Part shown: one piece after another, positions 15,669-23,123 of the stretch
How positions within the stretch are numbered: the stretch's first letter is position 1
Layout: each line of letters opens with the position of its first letter
From: a virus
DNA: 64,000 nucleotides
Virus record (IMG/VR): IMGVR_UViG_3300027985_001833
Location: 1-64,000 of that record
Direction: 5' to 3' (one strand)
Position numbers and translations under genes: made by a program
The notes under the pieces: model-generated
Database searches by the model: none
What the model saw: the letters and a program-made list of their open reading frames with translations, nothing else
What the model was told of the DNA's origin: nothing

Positions 15669-17036
15669 TTATTGCAGTTCACGTATAAGCATTTTTGAAA
15701 AATCTGCATCCATGGGAACAACGACACGGGCTTCTCCGTCGCGGTATTTCGCCAAAAAAAGCTCACGATACTTGCTAGTTGACGAAATGACGCCCAACAT
15801 TTTGTCATTTTCATCTTCTTCATCATCGTCCAATTCCACCTTGGTGCTTCTTGTATTTTTTTTAGGATCATTGATTGAAATAACCGTGTCGGCCAAACGT
15901 GATTTATCGTACGACTCAGATGCAGATTCCGCCGTAGCAACAAGCTCTGCCCATTCTCTGCCTGCATGCGTGCTACTCCACACTACGTATCCATCTGATT
16001 CAGCAAGCGCCTTTAAATCACGATATACAGCTGCTTGAGACAAACGATACGATTCATACTTCCCCACGGCGCTCATGTGATCGCCTGAATCCATCATTAT
16101 GGCCGTTGGTCGAAACTTGTGATTGTGCCAAAGATCATCCAAAATTCCTTTCAAGATATTAATATTACAAGCCCCAACCGGCATGGAAACAATTTTAAAC
16201 AAATTTTTCCACATCTTCTGTGCCTTTTTCCGTCTATTCTCAATTTCTCTTAATTCACTTGGCGAAAAATCAAATGATTTGAATTTTCGATATTCCATCT
16301 CAAGCCAACGAGAATCTTGTCTCATAGCAATCTGTCGAGCAGGCATTTCAAGCGCCACATACAACGTTGGAAATCTGTTTCTAACCGAGTTGAACGCAAA
16401 GTTACTAAGTAGAGCAGATTTGCCCATCCCGGTAGTCCCGATGATCAAACCCAACTCGCCCACCTCAGCACCGCCAGACATGATGGAATCAAATCGCTTC
16501 ACCCCGGTCGGAATCTTGATGAACTCATCGGGATTCCGTCTCTTATGCTCCCTTTCCCGTTGCCGTTCCTCAAAATCCTCAATCCAATGAATAAGTGAAT
16601 AATCACTAGCCCGGCTATCAGCTTTCACCAACCGGTTCAATGCAGCATATGTTTTCTCAACATCCCCAGACTCCAACGCTTCAGCCGCTGCCTCCATCGC
16701 CAGTTGCGCGTTGACCGCCCTGACAAATTTTTCAAGTTCGTCCAAAGTGGCTCGTGCCGCTGTTGGTTTCTTCCTGAACAACCTTTGGGCCAACTCCAAG
16801 GGTGCAATTTGATCCTCTGTATCGATGTATTCGCTCTTGATTTTCGCTGCCATCAAAACAGGAGTCACTTGTTCTCTGTATTTATCCCATACCCCTTTAA
16901 TTGTTTTCCACACAAAAGAATGTTGCGGCGTACTAAAATGATGCGCATCGAGAATCCTGGACGCTTGTTGTAAATAAGACGCGTCCTGCAGCGTTTTCGC
17001 AAGCACTTCATCTTCAAAACGTTGATCAAATGCCAT
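15669..17036 (-). CDS. DnaB-like replicative helicase
   Basis: This 455-aa RecA-fold helicase has an N-terminal helical domain (about 1-130), a linker, and a C-terminal ATPase with Walker A GTTGMGKSAL (201-210). Further motifs include an FPTLYVALEMP strand, a Walker B-like segment near AIMMDSGDHM, and a SSTHAGREWAE loop. It unwinds the fork as a hexamer. I use the ATG overlapping the loader's stop codon (TGATG), which indicates translational coupling of loader and helicase. It is the expected length for a phage DnaB-family helicase. No intein is present in this gene. Confidence 0.88.
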   Translation of the reverse strand: MAFDQRFEDEVLAKTLQDASYLQQASRILDAHHFSTPQHSFVWKTIKGVWDKYREQVTPVLMAAKIKSEYIDTEDQIAPLELAQRLFRKKPTAARATLDELEKFVRAVNAQLAMEAAAEALESGDVEKTYAALNRLVKADSRASDYSLIHWIEDFEERQREREHKRRNPDEFIKIPTGVKRFDSIMSGGAEVGELGLIIGTTGMGKSALLSNFAFNSVRNRFPTLYVALEMPARQIAMRQDSRWLEMEYRKFKSFDFSPSELREIENRRKKAQKMWKNLFKIVSMPVGACNINILKGILDDLWHNHKFRPTAIMMDSGDHMSAVGKYESYRLSQAAVYRDLKALAESDGYVVWSSTHAGREWAELVATAESASESYDKSRLADTVISINDPKKNTRSTKVELDDDEEDENDKMLGVISSTSKYRELFLAKYRDGEARVVVPMDADFSKMLIRELQ

Positions 17037-17749
17037 CAATACCCCATCTCTTTTGACATCCTAGTTCCCAATTCCAGCCTAAAATCACCAGGAGATAATT
17101 GCACGATTTTCGATTTGCCCGCCATCATAGAGCCTACGGTTGAACCATAAGCACTTTTCAACCCATCTATCGATAAATTCGTGGCAATCAATACCGGTCC
17201 ATTTTCATCATATCTTTTTCTAAGTATTCGCTCAATCTGCGTATCAGTATACGTTCGTTCTCTGCTTTTTCTTTTTTCCTTGCCCAGTTCGTCTACGAAT
17301 AAAAAATCGCTCGTAAGCATCCATTCCAACTGCTTCTTGATTTCAACATCATCGAATCCAGCTTTTATATTATATTCCAAATCCAGCACATTCGTGTAAT
17401 ATGCCGTCCTTCCACATTGAATTGCGACATTCAAGATGTATGAACCAAAAAACGATTTACCACACCCGTTATCGCCTGTAAGCACCAATCCATATCCACG
17501 TTTCAAGGCCAAGTTTATTGAATTTGCATATTTTACGATGATTTTTTTAAACACGCCCCTATTGTATTTCACCATTTCGCCCCGTGTGATTACAAAATCA
17601 CGTGGCAAACAAGCCGTGTATTGTTGGACGGCAATATTAAATTTAATATTGCAATCGCACCTTGAATTCGCGCCGCCGCATTGACAACTCAACAGATACT
17701 TTTCTCTTGCTGCCCTCTCAAACGTAGCGATATCATTAATTGTTCGCAT
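17036..17749 (-). CDS. DnaC-like helicase loader (AAA+ ATPase)
   Basis: This 237-aa protein has a cysteine-containing N-terminus (CQCGGANSRCDC, possible zinc site) and an AAA+ core. The core has Walker A TGDNGCGKSF, Walker B FLFVDELGKE and a sensor-type ATNLS segment, as in DnaC and phage loaders. It places the DnaB-like hexamer on DNA, and the helicase gene follows with an overlapping start. The region upstream holds a TATACT box and a palindrome at 17776-17814 that may control this pair. Confidence 0.85.
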   Translation of the reverse strand: MRTINDIATFERAAREKYLLSCQCGGANSRCDCNIKFNIAVQQYTACLPRDFVITRGEMVKYNRGVFKKIIVKYANSINLALKRGYGLVLTGDNGCGKSFFGSYILNVAIQCGRTAYYTNVLDLEYNIKAGFDDVEIKKQLEWMLTSDFLFVDELGKEKRKSRERTYTDTQIERILRKRYDENGPVLIATNLSIDGLKSAYGSTVGSMMAGKSKIVQLSPGDFRLELGTRMSKEMGY

Positions 17750-17775
17750 CTCTAACCTTTGTTATTCCATCAATC

Positions 17776-17814
17776 AGTATACGCCAATATTACGCCTTGA
17801 TCATTTTCGATCAA
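17776..17814 (-). promoter_or_regulatory. Promoter-like box with overlapping palindromic operator
   Basis: A -10 box TATACT (17776-17781) precedes the loader gene. At the -35 position lies a perfect palindrome, TTGATC-6 bp-GATCAA (17797-17814). The -35 hexamer itself is poor. A site of this kind could bind a dimeric activator or repressor; the small winged-helix protein at 18938 is one candidate. Confidence 0.42.
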
Positions 17815-17896
17815 AATCACATTTTGCATCTGCTTCTGTTAACTCTATTTCCATATCAACACTTAGAGATATGAAATAATCAATCGCTAATATCAT
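17801..17896 (-). CDS. Possible 31-aa peptide coupled by TAATG
   Basis: The ATG overlaps the stop codon of the preceding gene (TAATG), with AAGGA 13 bases upstream. It encodes a 31-residue, acidic, partly hydrophobic peptide beginning MILAIDYFISL. The frame ends inside the palindrome near the loader promoter. Without homologues this remains a candidate. Confidence 0.35.
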   Translation of the reverse strand: MILAIDYFISLSVDMEIELTEADAKCDFDRK

Positions 17897-18708
17897 TAAT
17901 TACACAAATCCTTATATAGAGTTTTGGCTAGATACTTAGCCGCTTCAATAATTTTGTCATCGATAAAAACATCGCACCCCGATGCCAAAGCCCTGGCTGC
18001 TATTTGAACTGATAACAACTCTCTGTCATTGAATCCGAAATCGCCGTGCCTTGATTTCGAAAGTCTTGGTCTAATTCTGGGGTCCAATTTATTCAATTGA
18101 GAATAATCACTTCCAAATATGTTTTCAATCACATCTTCAGCCGGTCGCTCAATTTCATTATCATCAGCTTCAGCCGCAGTGATGATAGCGTATTCACTAG
18201 TCAAGAAAGATAGTGGTGGAATTTTCATCCTTGCTCCATCATATAAATTAAAGACCCTATTGTGCCAATATTGAAACAACTCAATAGGCAATAATTTTCG
18301 CTCTAAACAGGTTATAACAGCAGACACGATACGTTTTTTGTCACCTTCCCTAACGGTGAATTTACGCACTCTTTCGCTTGATTCGCCATTGGCCCTCATA
18401 ATTGCCTTCCTGTATCGCGTGTATAAACGAATAAATTCTGAACGAAATTTTTTTGTGATTTTTTCTTCGCAATCTTTATCTAATTTGATTATTAGCAATA
18501 TTTTTTCGCGTTGATTATCATCCAATTCAAACGAAATAACCGGGTTGCCGCGCTTGTCTAAATCTTGCCAAGGCAACGCAGGATTACAACTAATTTTACT
18601 CCCGCCTCTTTTTTTGCGTTCGGCCCAACCCTTTTTCAACGCCTCACTTTTACATTTTTTGTTATCATTTCGCGTTTGCAACATTGCCTGTAAATTGATC
18701 TTGGCCAT
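17896..18708 (-). CDS. Unknown protein, possible replication initiator or accessory
   Basis: I do not recognise this 270-aa protein. The N-terminus is very basic (residues 14-38, many Lys/Arg), the middle is helical with RLYTRYRKAIMRANGES, and the C-terminus ends in a helical segment with DDKIIEAAKYLAK. There are no cysteine clusters and no membrane segment. It is transcribed directly out of the hairpin-rich gap at 18709-18937 and lies just before the helicase loader. That is where phage initiator proteins often sit, but this is only positional inference. Confidence 0.6.
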   Translation of the reverse strand: MAKINLQAMLQTRNDNKKCKSEALKKGWAERKKRGGSKISCNPALPWQDLDKRGNPVISFELDDNQREKILLIIKLDKDCEEKITKKFRSEFIRLYTRYRKAIMRANGESSERVRKFTVREGDKKRIVSAVITCLERKLLPIELFQYWHNRVFNLYDGARMKIPPLSFLTSEYAIITAAEADDNEIERPAEDVIENIFGSDYSQLNKLDPRIRPRLSKSRHGDFGFNDRELLSVQIAARALASGCDVFIDDKIIEAAKYLAKTLYKDLCN

Positions 18709-18734
18709 TTTACACTAAACTTTCTTTTTATCAA

Positions 18735-18758
18735 GGGGGGGATTATGGGGGGGATTAA
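18735..18758. repeat. Two direct repeats GGGGGGGATTA
   Basis: Two copies of a seven-G run followed by ATTA lie 12 bp apart on the plus strand, in an otherwise A/T-dominated gap. They could be protein-binding iterons of an origin. Two G-runs alone are not enough for an intramolecular four-strand G-quadruplex. Confidence 0.7.
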
Positions 18759-18806
18759 TTTTTCTTTTATACCCTTAACTCTAAAGCTTATATTTTTAAT
18801 TACAGA

Positions 18807-18888
18807 CCTTCTTTTGCACATACTATTTCCCCTTACGGGGAAAATAGTATATACAAAAGAAGGAAAAATTGAGAAATCACAATTTTTC
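18807..18888. repeat. Long hairpin (57 bp) adjoining a second hairpin
   Basis: The first element (18807-18863) pairs CCTTCTTTTG with CAAAAGAAGG and, inside that, ATACTATTTCCCC with GGGGAAAATAGTAT (one extra base) around a TTAC loop, giving about 23 bp of stem. The second (18863-18888) pairs GAAAAATTG with CAATTTTTC over 8 bp. Both lie in the 229-bp gene-free stretch between the winged-helix gene and the next gene. They may form an origin structure or a transcription terminator. Confidence 0.8.
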
Positions 18889-18937
18889 TTGTATTTTTTT
18901 TCACATATTTTTTTCTGGATGAAAATCAATTTATTTT

Positions 18938-19219
18938 TTACAACCTTACAAATCTATTGAAACCAATTATAGCTGCTCTTTTAATCAAAACAACAGTTGT
19001 TTTTTTGCCCAATCCATTGTTTTTACATTCAACGTAATTCAACAACTCCAATTCGCGAAGCATTTTATTACAAGTTGATAACGGAATTCCAATTGCGGCA
19101 GCTACATTGGCGCGACCAATCAATTGATGATCTCTTAACATCATCAATCTAATCCAAACCGCAAAAACGTTTCCACCCAATTCTTCAAATGCATCTTCAA
19201 TTTTGATGTAATTCGTCAT
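18938..19219 (-). CDS. Small winged-helix DNA-binding protein
   Basis: This 93-aa protein has a helix-turn-helix near residues 33-58 (LIGRANVAAAIGIPLSTCNKMLRELE) and a following wing-like strand pair (YVECK...KKTTVVLI), the pattern of MarR/replication-type winged helices. It is coupled to the upstream helicase by an ATGA overlap. It borders the candidate origin region, so it may be a regulator or initiator accessory. Confidence 0.6.
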   Translation of the reverse strand: MTNYIKIEDAFEELGGNVFAVWIRLMMLRDHQLIGRANVAAAIGIPLSTCNKMLRELELLNYVECKNNGLGKKTTVVLIKRAAIIGFNRFVRL

Positions 19220-20652
19220 ATTGTTTTCACCTTCAAAATAAATGATGCCTCGGATTTGTAAATGTTCAACCTTCCTTTGGAGTGCTGGGCAAAATAGTGG
19301 TTGGTCATGTCCATAAAATCTATGAAAATGGCTTGTCGTTTGTTCTCGTGCGTCGTAAGATTTCTCATTCGTTGTTTTGTTGCCTTGACATCTGCGCCGC
19401 CTTCAGCGTTGATAACGCACACAATCTCAGGTATGTCAACGCCTTCGCCAAAAACTGTTCCAACTATTACATTGACTTCGCCATCCTTGAAGCTTTGAAT
19501 CTTTTCCCTTCTCTCGACCACGGTATTTTTTCCAGTTATCTTCCAATGGTCTATATTCATTTTACCAAGCAACTCTGATATTTTTTGAACTTGATTCAAT
19601 CGATTGGTGACGATAAGAACATTATCACCGGCGTCCAGTCTTTCCATTGTGATCTTGGCAATCATCAAATTCCTCACGGGATTTTGATATATACATTCAT
19701 TTGCCAATTCACCACTCCACGAATAACCAAACATATCTGGGGATTCTACTTTGTACAATTGAACGATTGGTTGTTGTAAATAGCCTTGATCAATCAACGT
19801 TGAAGGCGAGATTTTATACAATATGTCGCCGCATACCGCCCTTAGCCAGATGACTCCCAATTCGTTTTGTTTATCATCCTCGAATTCGACTGTTGCGGAT
19901 AGGCCAATGATGTGTGGCGCATCCATGTCGAACGCTAAATCTTGCCATGAGTCTGCTACTAGGTGATGTGTTTCATCGAATATCAATAGCGGATACTGCT
20001 TTTTCATCGTTTTGTATCTAGGATCATTTTTCTTTTTCGCTCTTGCCAATGATTGAACTGTCGCGACCGTGATGTTATGTTCGTACCAATGCGAATCTCC
20101 AATCATCCCAACATCAGTCATCAAAACATTTTCAAGGGATTCTTTCGTTTGATGCAAAAGCAATTGGCTGGGAACCACGAAAAGGGCTTTTGACCTTAAC
20201 TTTCGAATGATGCCAGCCGCAGTTATGGTCTTTCCACTACGGATGGGCATTACCAATATGCCCCTGGCCTTTGGTTTTGTTCTTTTTTTAGATGTTGTTG
20301 CGGCGTTGATTGCTTCTACCTGATATGGTCTAAGCTTTATTTTATCATTCCAACCATAGGATTTTTTTTGTAATTTTTTCGGTTTGGTTTTGAGATTTTT
20401 TATCTTATATTCCACTTCATCTTTTTCAAATAGACGAATGATGTCTTGTAACAAACCGGATGGACATCTGTATCCGTGCTTGTTACTGAATTTCAAAAGT
20501 CGTTTTCTGCCATCCCAAAAGCCCTTTTTAAAAGATTTGGTGAATTGACAGCCGGCAACTTTGTAGCTAGTAACGGAATTGATGTTTCTAATGAGACTTC
20601 TGGATGCGCCCTTAATTGTTACAAAATTATTTTTTAAAATTAGCGTTACCAT
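19216..20652 (-). CDS. UvsW-like DEAD/DEAH-box DNA helicase
   Basis: This 478-aa superfamily-2 helicase has an N-terminal domain of about 115 residues and then LRPYQVEAI, Walker A PIRSGKTITAAG, DETH box (LLIFDETHHL), an LSATVEF motif III and a helicase-C domain with VGTVFGEGVDIPE and ATKQRMRNL. Size and order resemble T4 UvsW, which unwinds branched intermediates and R-loops and helps shift replication mode. The N-terminal GFWDGRKRLL segment is also UvsW-like. The ATG at 20652 lies in a leader with two TATAAT boxes. Confidence 0.85.
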   Translation of the reverse strand: MVTLILKNNFVTIKGASRSLIRNINSVTSYKVAGCQFTKSFKKGFWDGRKRLLKFSNKHGYRCPSGLLQDIIRLFEKDEVEYKIKNLKTKPKKLQKKSYGWNDKIKLRPYQVEAINAATTSKKRTKPKARGILVMPIRSGKTITAAGIIRKLRSKALFVVPSQLLLHQTKESLENVLMTDVGMIGDSHWYEHNITVATVQSLARAKKKNDPRYKTMKKQYPLLIFDETHHLVADSWQDLAFDMDAPHIIGLSATVEFEDDKQNELGVIWLRAVCGDILYKISPSTLIDQGYLQQPIVQLYKVESPDMFGYSWSGELANECIYQNPVRNLMIAKITMERLDAGDNVLIVTNRLNQVQKISELLGKMNIDHWKITGKNTVVERREKIQSFKDGEVNVIVGTVFGEGVDIPEIVCVINAEGGADVKATKQRMRNLTTHENKRQAIFIDFMDMTNHYFAQHSKGRLNIYKSEASFILKVKTI

Positions 20653-20657
20653 AACGT

Positions 20658-20679
20658 ATTATACGTGTTGTAAATTATA
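20658..20679 (-). promoter_or_regulatory. Two TATAAT boxes ahead of the helicase gene
   Basis: Perfect TATAAT hexamers lie at 20658-20663 and 20674-20679 on the minus strand, in the 50-bp gap between the lysis genes and the helicase. The first is almost on the start codon, so the second is the more useful. No good -35 box is visible for either, so they may need an activator or phage sigma-like factor. Confidence 0.35.
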
Positions 20680-20702
20680 GTATATGAATTTTTTTAAAAT
20701 TA

Positions 20703-21182
20703 TTAGTGAATTATTATGAATATGGATAAAATGATTGCCTCTATTCCCGCCAAGGTCCAAGGGACCCATTTATATTTATTTTTCTTTTCCATTTTTAAAA
20801 TTTGGTCATTCCTTTTGTTATAAAGTTCTGAATAAAAATCACTTTTTGATTTGTTGTTTAAAGCCATAGTTTTCCATGAATTTGCGTTTTTTTCTGAAAG
20901 AATTAATTCTTTTTTCAAACTTTTAATTTCTTGCTCCAAACTCAAGGAATATGACCATAGTAGGTGATAATCGATAATAATGTGGGACAATTGAACGGCA
21001 CCATCTTTATCAAATCCCATGAATTTTTCACCAGAACATGTTGTGATCAAAAGTGCTTCAGGTTCTGTGAGGCGATTGCTAGGTCTTTTTGCTTCTGTTT
21101 TTGTTGAAAACGTTGACAACATCGTTAATATCGTTAGCGTTATCAATATTGATGTGTTTTTCTTGATTTTTTTCAAATTCAT
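20703..21182 (-). CDS. Spanin-like membrane protein with signal and C-terminal TM
   Basis: This 159-aa protein has an N-terminal signal-like hydrophobic stretch (ILITLTILTMLSTF, about 12-25), a central coiled coil (residues about 80-110), and a C-terminal membrane segment (WTLAGIEAIILSIFIIIH). It starts inside the previous gene, an Rz/Rz1-like overlap. A classical outer-membrane spanin would have a lipobox cysteine near residue 20-25, and there is none. The two-ended membrane layout resembles a unimolecular spanin. The role in final host lysis is inferred from position next to the holin. Confidence 0.5.
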   Translation of the reverse strand: MNLKKIKKNTSILITLTILTMLSTFSTKTEAKRPSNRLTEPEALLITTCSGEKFMGFDKDGAVQLSHIIIDYHLLWSYSLSLEQEIKSLKKELILSEKNANSWKTMALNNKSKSDFYSELYNKRNDQILKMEKKNKYKWVPWTLAGIEAIILSIFIIIH

Positions 21183-21483
21183 GTTTTCTTTCCTTTTCGA
21201 GTTTATTTCTTTTTTGCTGTTCTATTTTTTTTAATTTTTCATTTTCTTTTATTTTTTTTGTCAATTCGTTTTCTTTTGTTTTATATTCGTTTTCGATGAA
21301 GGAAATAGCATCTCTTGTGGTTTCGTCATCGTGCATAGTAGAGACCATGGTAAAGGTTTTATTCAGCAGCAGCCATGCTCCTGACACGGCTATCAGTATT
21401 ATAAGTGCAATCCACGCTATAGCCTTTTGCCATGATGATAATTTTTTATACCACATTAAAATTGATGATGGAGTGAATTCCAT
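21079..21483 (-). CDS. i-spanin-like protein (N-terminal TM, coiled coil)
   Basis: This 134-aa protein has one N-terminal membrane segment (AIAWIALIILIAVSGAWLLL, about 23-42) and then a long Lys/Glu-rich coiled coil (65-112), the layout of inner-membrane spanin subunits such as lambda Rz. It lies directly after the holin gene. Its C-terminal 104 bp overlap the next gene in another frame, as in many Rz/Rz1 pairs. The two would link inner and outer membranes during lysis. Confidence 0.6.
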   Translation of the reverse strand: MEFTPSSILMWYKKLSSWQKAIAWIALIILIAVSGAWLLLNKTFTMVSTMHDDETTRDAISFIENEYKTKENELTKKIKENEKLKKIEQQKRNKLEKERKHEFEKNQEKHINIDNANDINDVVNVFNKNRSKKT

Positions 21484-21498
21484 TTTAACACCACTTTA

Positions 21499-21828
21499 TT
21501 ATTCTGGAGTTGTGGATTGTTTTTTGCCTTCAAGTTTGGAAAGAAAAATTGGACCAAGTATTTTTCTGGATACATGTGCTGCTAAAGCAGATAATAATCC
21601 AAAAACAATTACAATCCCGATTTCACCATCTGGCCTAATCCCTGGCACAAAGGCGCCGCCCATGCATAAAGCTAATGATAAAAATAGACCAAAATTTTTC
21701 CAAAATTTAGTCTTATTGAGACTGCTATCTTTGTATGGTAGTTTACCTGCAATTAACATAATGGTAATTACGCAACCGGCCAATTGGGCCATTTCCGTGG
21801 TTACTAGTGTGGATAATAAGCCTTCCAT
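21499..21828 (-). CDS. Holin (three predicted membrane segments)
   Basis: This 109-aa protein has hydrophobic segments at about residues 12-27, 45-62 and 70-86 and a short charged C-terminus. Size and layout fit a phage holin that forms the timed membrane lesion. It heads the lysis cassette with two spanin-like genes following. No endolysin gene with a recognisable motif sits beside it. Confidence 0.7.
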   Translation of the reverse strand: MEGLLSTLVTTEMAQLAGCVITIMLIAGKLPYKDSSLNKTKFWKNFGLFLSLALCMGGAFVPGIRPDGEIGIVIVFGLLSALAAHVSRKILGPIFLSKLEGKKQSTTPE

Positions 21829-21832
21829 TTGT

Positions 21833-22129
21833 TTACCTTTTCTCTTTTTCTGGATTTAATTCCATGTTTTTATTTGTCACCAATAAATTAATGATTGTAT
21901 TTATGCCGCCATCAAGAGATATTAATTTTGTTTCTTTTTCTAAAATTAATGCCTTTAATTGTTTTAATTCTGTTTTTGTTTTTTCAAACAATTGAACGTT
22001 AACTAGCAACGATGGAACAACACTTTTTTCAAAATTACTCGATGGTTGTTTTTTGCCTGAAATGATTTCATCGATATATTTTTTGATTTCTTTTTCATCC
22101 ATTGTTACAAATTTTGCGGCGTCTTTCAT
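21833..22129 (-). CDS. Small coiled-coil protein of unknown function
   Basis: This 98-aa hydrophilic protein has a helical middle (KTELKQLKALILEKE) and no cysteine or membrane segment. The start at 22129 overlaps the upstream stop (ATGA). It lies between two small paralogues and the holin. It may be virion- or lysis-associated, but no family is recognised. Confidence 0.5.
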   Translation of the reverse strand: MKDAAKFVTMDEKEIKKYIDEIISGKKQPSSNFEKSVVPSLLVNVQLFEKTKTELKQLKALILEKETKLISLDGGINTIINLLVTNKNMELNPEKEKR

Positions 22130-22332
22130 ATTTTTTCGTGCTCTTTTATGAGGGAAACGGCTTCCATCCAAATGGTGTTTACGGATTTGTTCTCGTCCAA
22201 TTCATCAAATTCTAATTTACAGGGATTTTCAAACATATTACCATCTACAACACGATATTCGGCCCAAGCATTGTGTATGCCGCGAGAATCTCCTGTTACA
22301 ACTATTCTGAATTTTTTTTGTAATTCTCTCAT
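22126..22332 (-). CDS. Small protein, paralogue of the next gene
   Basis: This 68-aa protein shares its plan with the gene at 22342-22557: a strand region RIVVTGDSRG, then A.YRVVDGN, an acidic D-D segment and a C-terminal W.....I K-rich helix. Two adjacent copies suggest an old tandem duplication. Its position beside the fibre and glycosyltransferase genes suggests a tail-fibre accessory, which is not demonstrated. Confidence 0.5.
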   Translation of the reverse strand: MRELQKKFRIVVTGDSRGIHNAWAEYRVVDGNMFENPCKLEFDELDENKSVNTIWMEAVSLIKEHEKI

Positions 22333-22341
22333 GGTGCACCT

Positions 22342-22557
22342 TTATTCAATCCCTTCGTTTGATTTTATTTGATTGTGAATATTTTTCCAAAATTCGTTTA
22401 AAGATGTTGATGTATCCGGATCGTCAATAACCACATTCAACACTTTGCTAACTGCATTGCCTGAAACTATACGGTATGTGGCGTACACCCTAGGCGGGTA
22501 TGATTTTTTTGGATCGCCGCTCAAAAACAAAGTGACATCTTTTAGTTTTTTACTCAT
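22342..22557 (-). CDS. Small protein, paralogue of the previous gene
   Basis: This 71-aa protein has the motifs VTLFLSGDPKK, YATYRIVSGN, VVIDDPDTS and NEFWKNIHNQIKS, which align with its neighbour at 22126-22332 despite low identity. Both are compact beta-alpha proteins with no cysteine. Function is unknown. Confidence 0.5.
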   Translation of the reverse strand: MSKKLKDVTLFLSGDPKKSYPPRVYATYRIVSGNAVSKVLNVVIDDPDTSTSLNEFWKNIHNQIKSNEGIE

Positions 22558-22562
22558 TTCAA

Positions 22563-23123
22563 TTACTCCTGTTGTCGATAGGCCGACATTGGTATGTTTT
22601 TTGATTCTTCCAATATATTTGGCACAATATCAAAGTGACACCAAATTTGATAACCATTTAATCTTGCTTTTTTAATCCACATTCTGTCTGGAGTCAACCA
22701 ATCCCCTGTATATTGCAGCGGTACATTTCGAAATACAACTGTTTTTATCAATGAACATCCCCAGCCGATACTAGCAGATTCTCTTGTGTCGGGCAATTTT
22801 TGTAATCCTTCACCATGACCTCTGCCTGTTAATAATATATCTTTATCGGACAATATCATTTTTATGAATTCGTTTGATTTTAAAATTACATCGGCATCCA
22901 ATATCAATACGTGTGTGAAATTATTTGCTAATGCCCAATCTATGCATTGGCTTATGGCTAAAAAATTGCTACCAAATTTGGAATCATGAAATTTCGTGGT
23001 GATAAAAAATTCCGTTTCGCATGGAGCCTTTAATAATTCACATATACCTTGTGAATATTCTTGGAAATATTTGGTTTTTTTAGGCCACCAAGCAGTTGCT
23101 ATCAATATTTTATTTTCTTTCAT
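22563..23123 (-). CDS. GT-A-type glycosyltransferase-like protein
   Basis: This 186-aa protein is compact for a glycosyltransferase. It shows an N-terminal strand, a THVLILDADVIL segment (the DxD metal/nucleotide-sugar motif of GT-A enzymes, about 70-81) and a later GWGCSLIKTVVFR acceptor-side segment. It overlaps the fibre gene end by 14 bp. Placement next to a fibre suggests it glycosylates a virion or host-surface molecule. The lack of a long C-terminal domain makes activity uncertain. Confidence 0.6.
   Translation of the reverse strand: MKENKILIATAWWPKKTKYFQEYSQGICELLKAPCETEFFITTKFHDSKFGSNFLAISQCIDWALANNFTHVLILDADVILKSNEFIKMILSDKDILLTGRGHGEGLQKLPDTRESASIGWGCSLIKTVVFRNVPLQYTGDWLTPDRMWIKKARLNGYQIWCHFDIVPNILEESKNIPMSAYRQQE

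Noticed and set aside
18735-18758. G-quadruplex
   Set aside because: Only two G-runs exist, so no intramolecular four-strand structure would form.
18636-18929. Minus-strand 97-aa frame across the hairpin gap
   Set aside because: It overlaps the start of the 270-aa gene, crosses both hairpins and has an odd composition (poly-Ile/Pro/Lys). It is best explained as chance.
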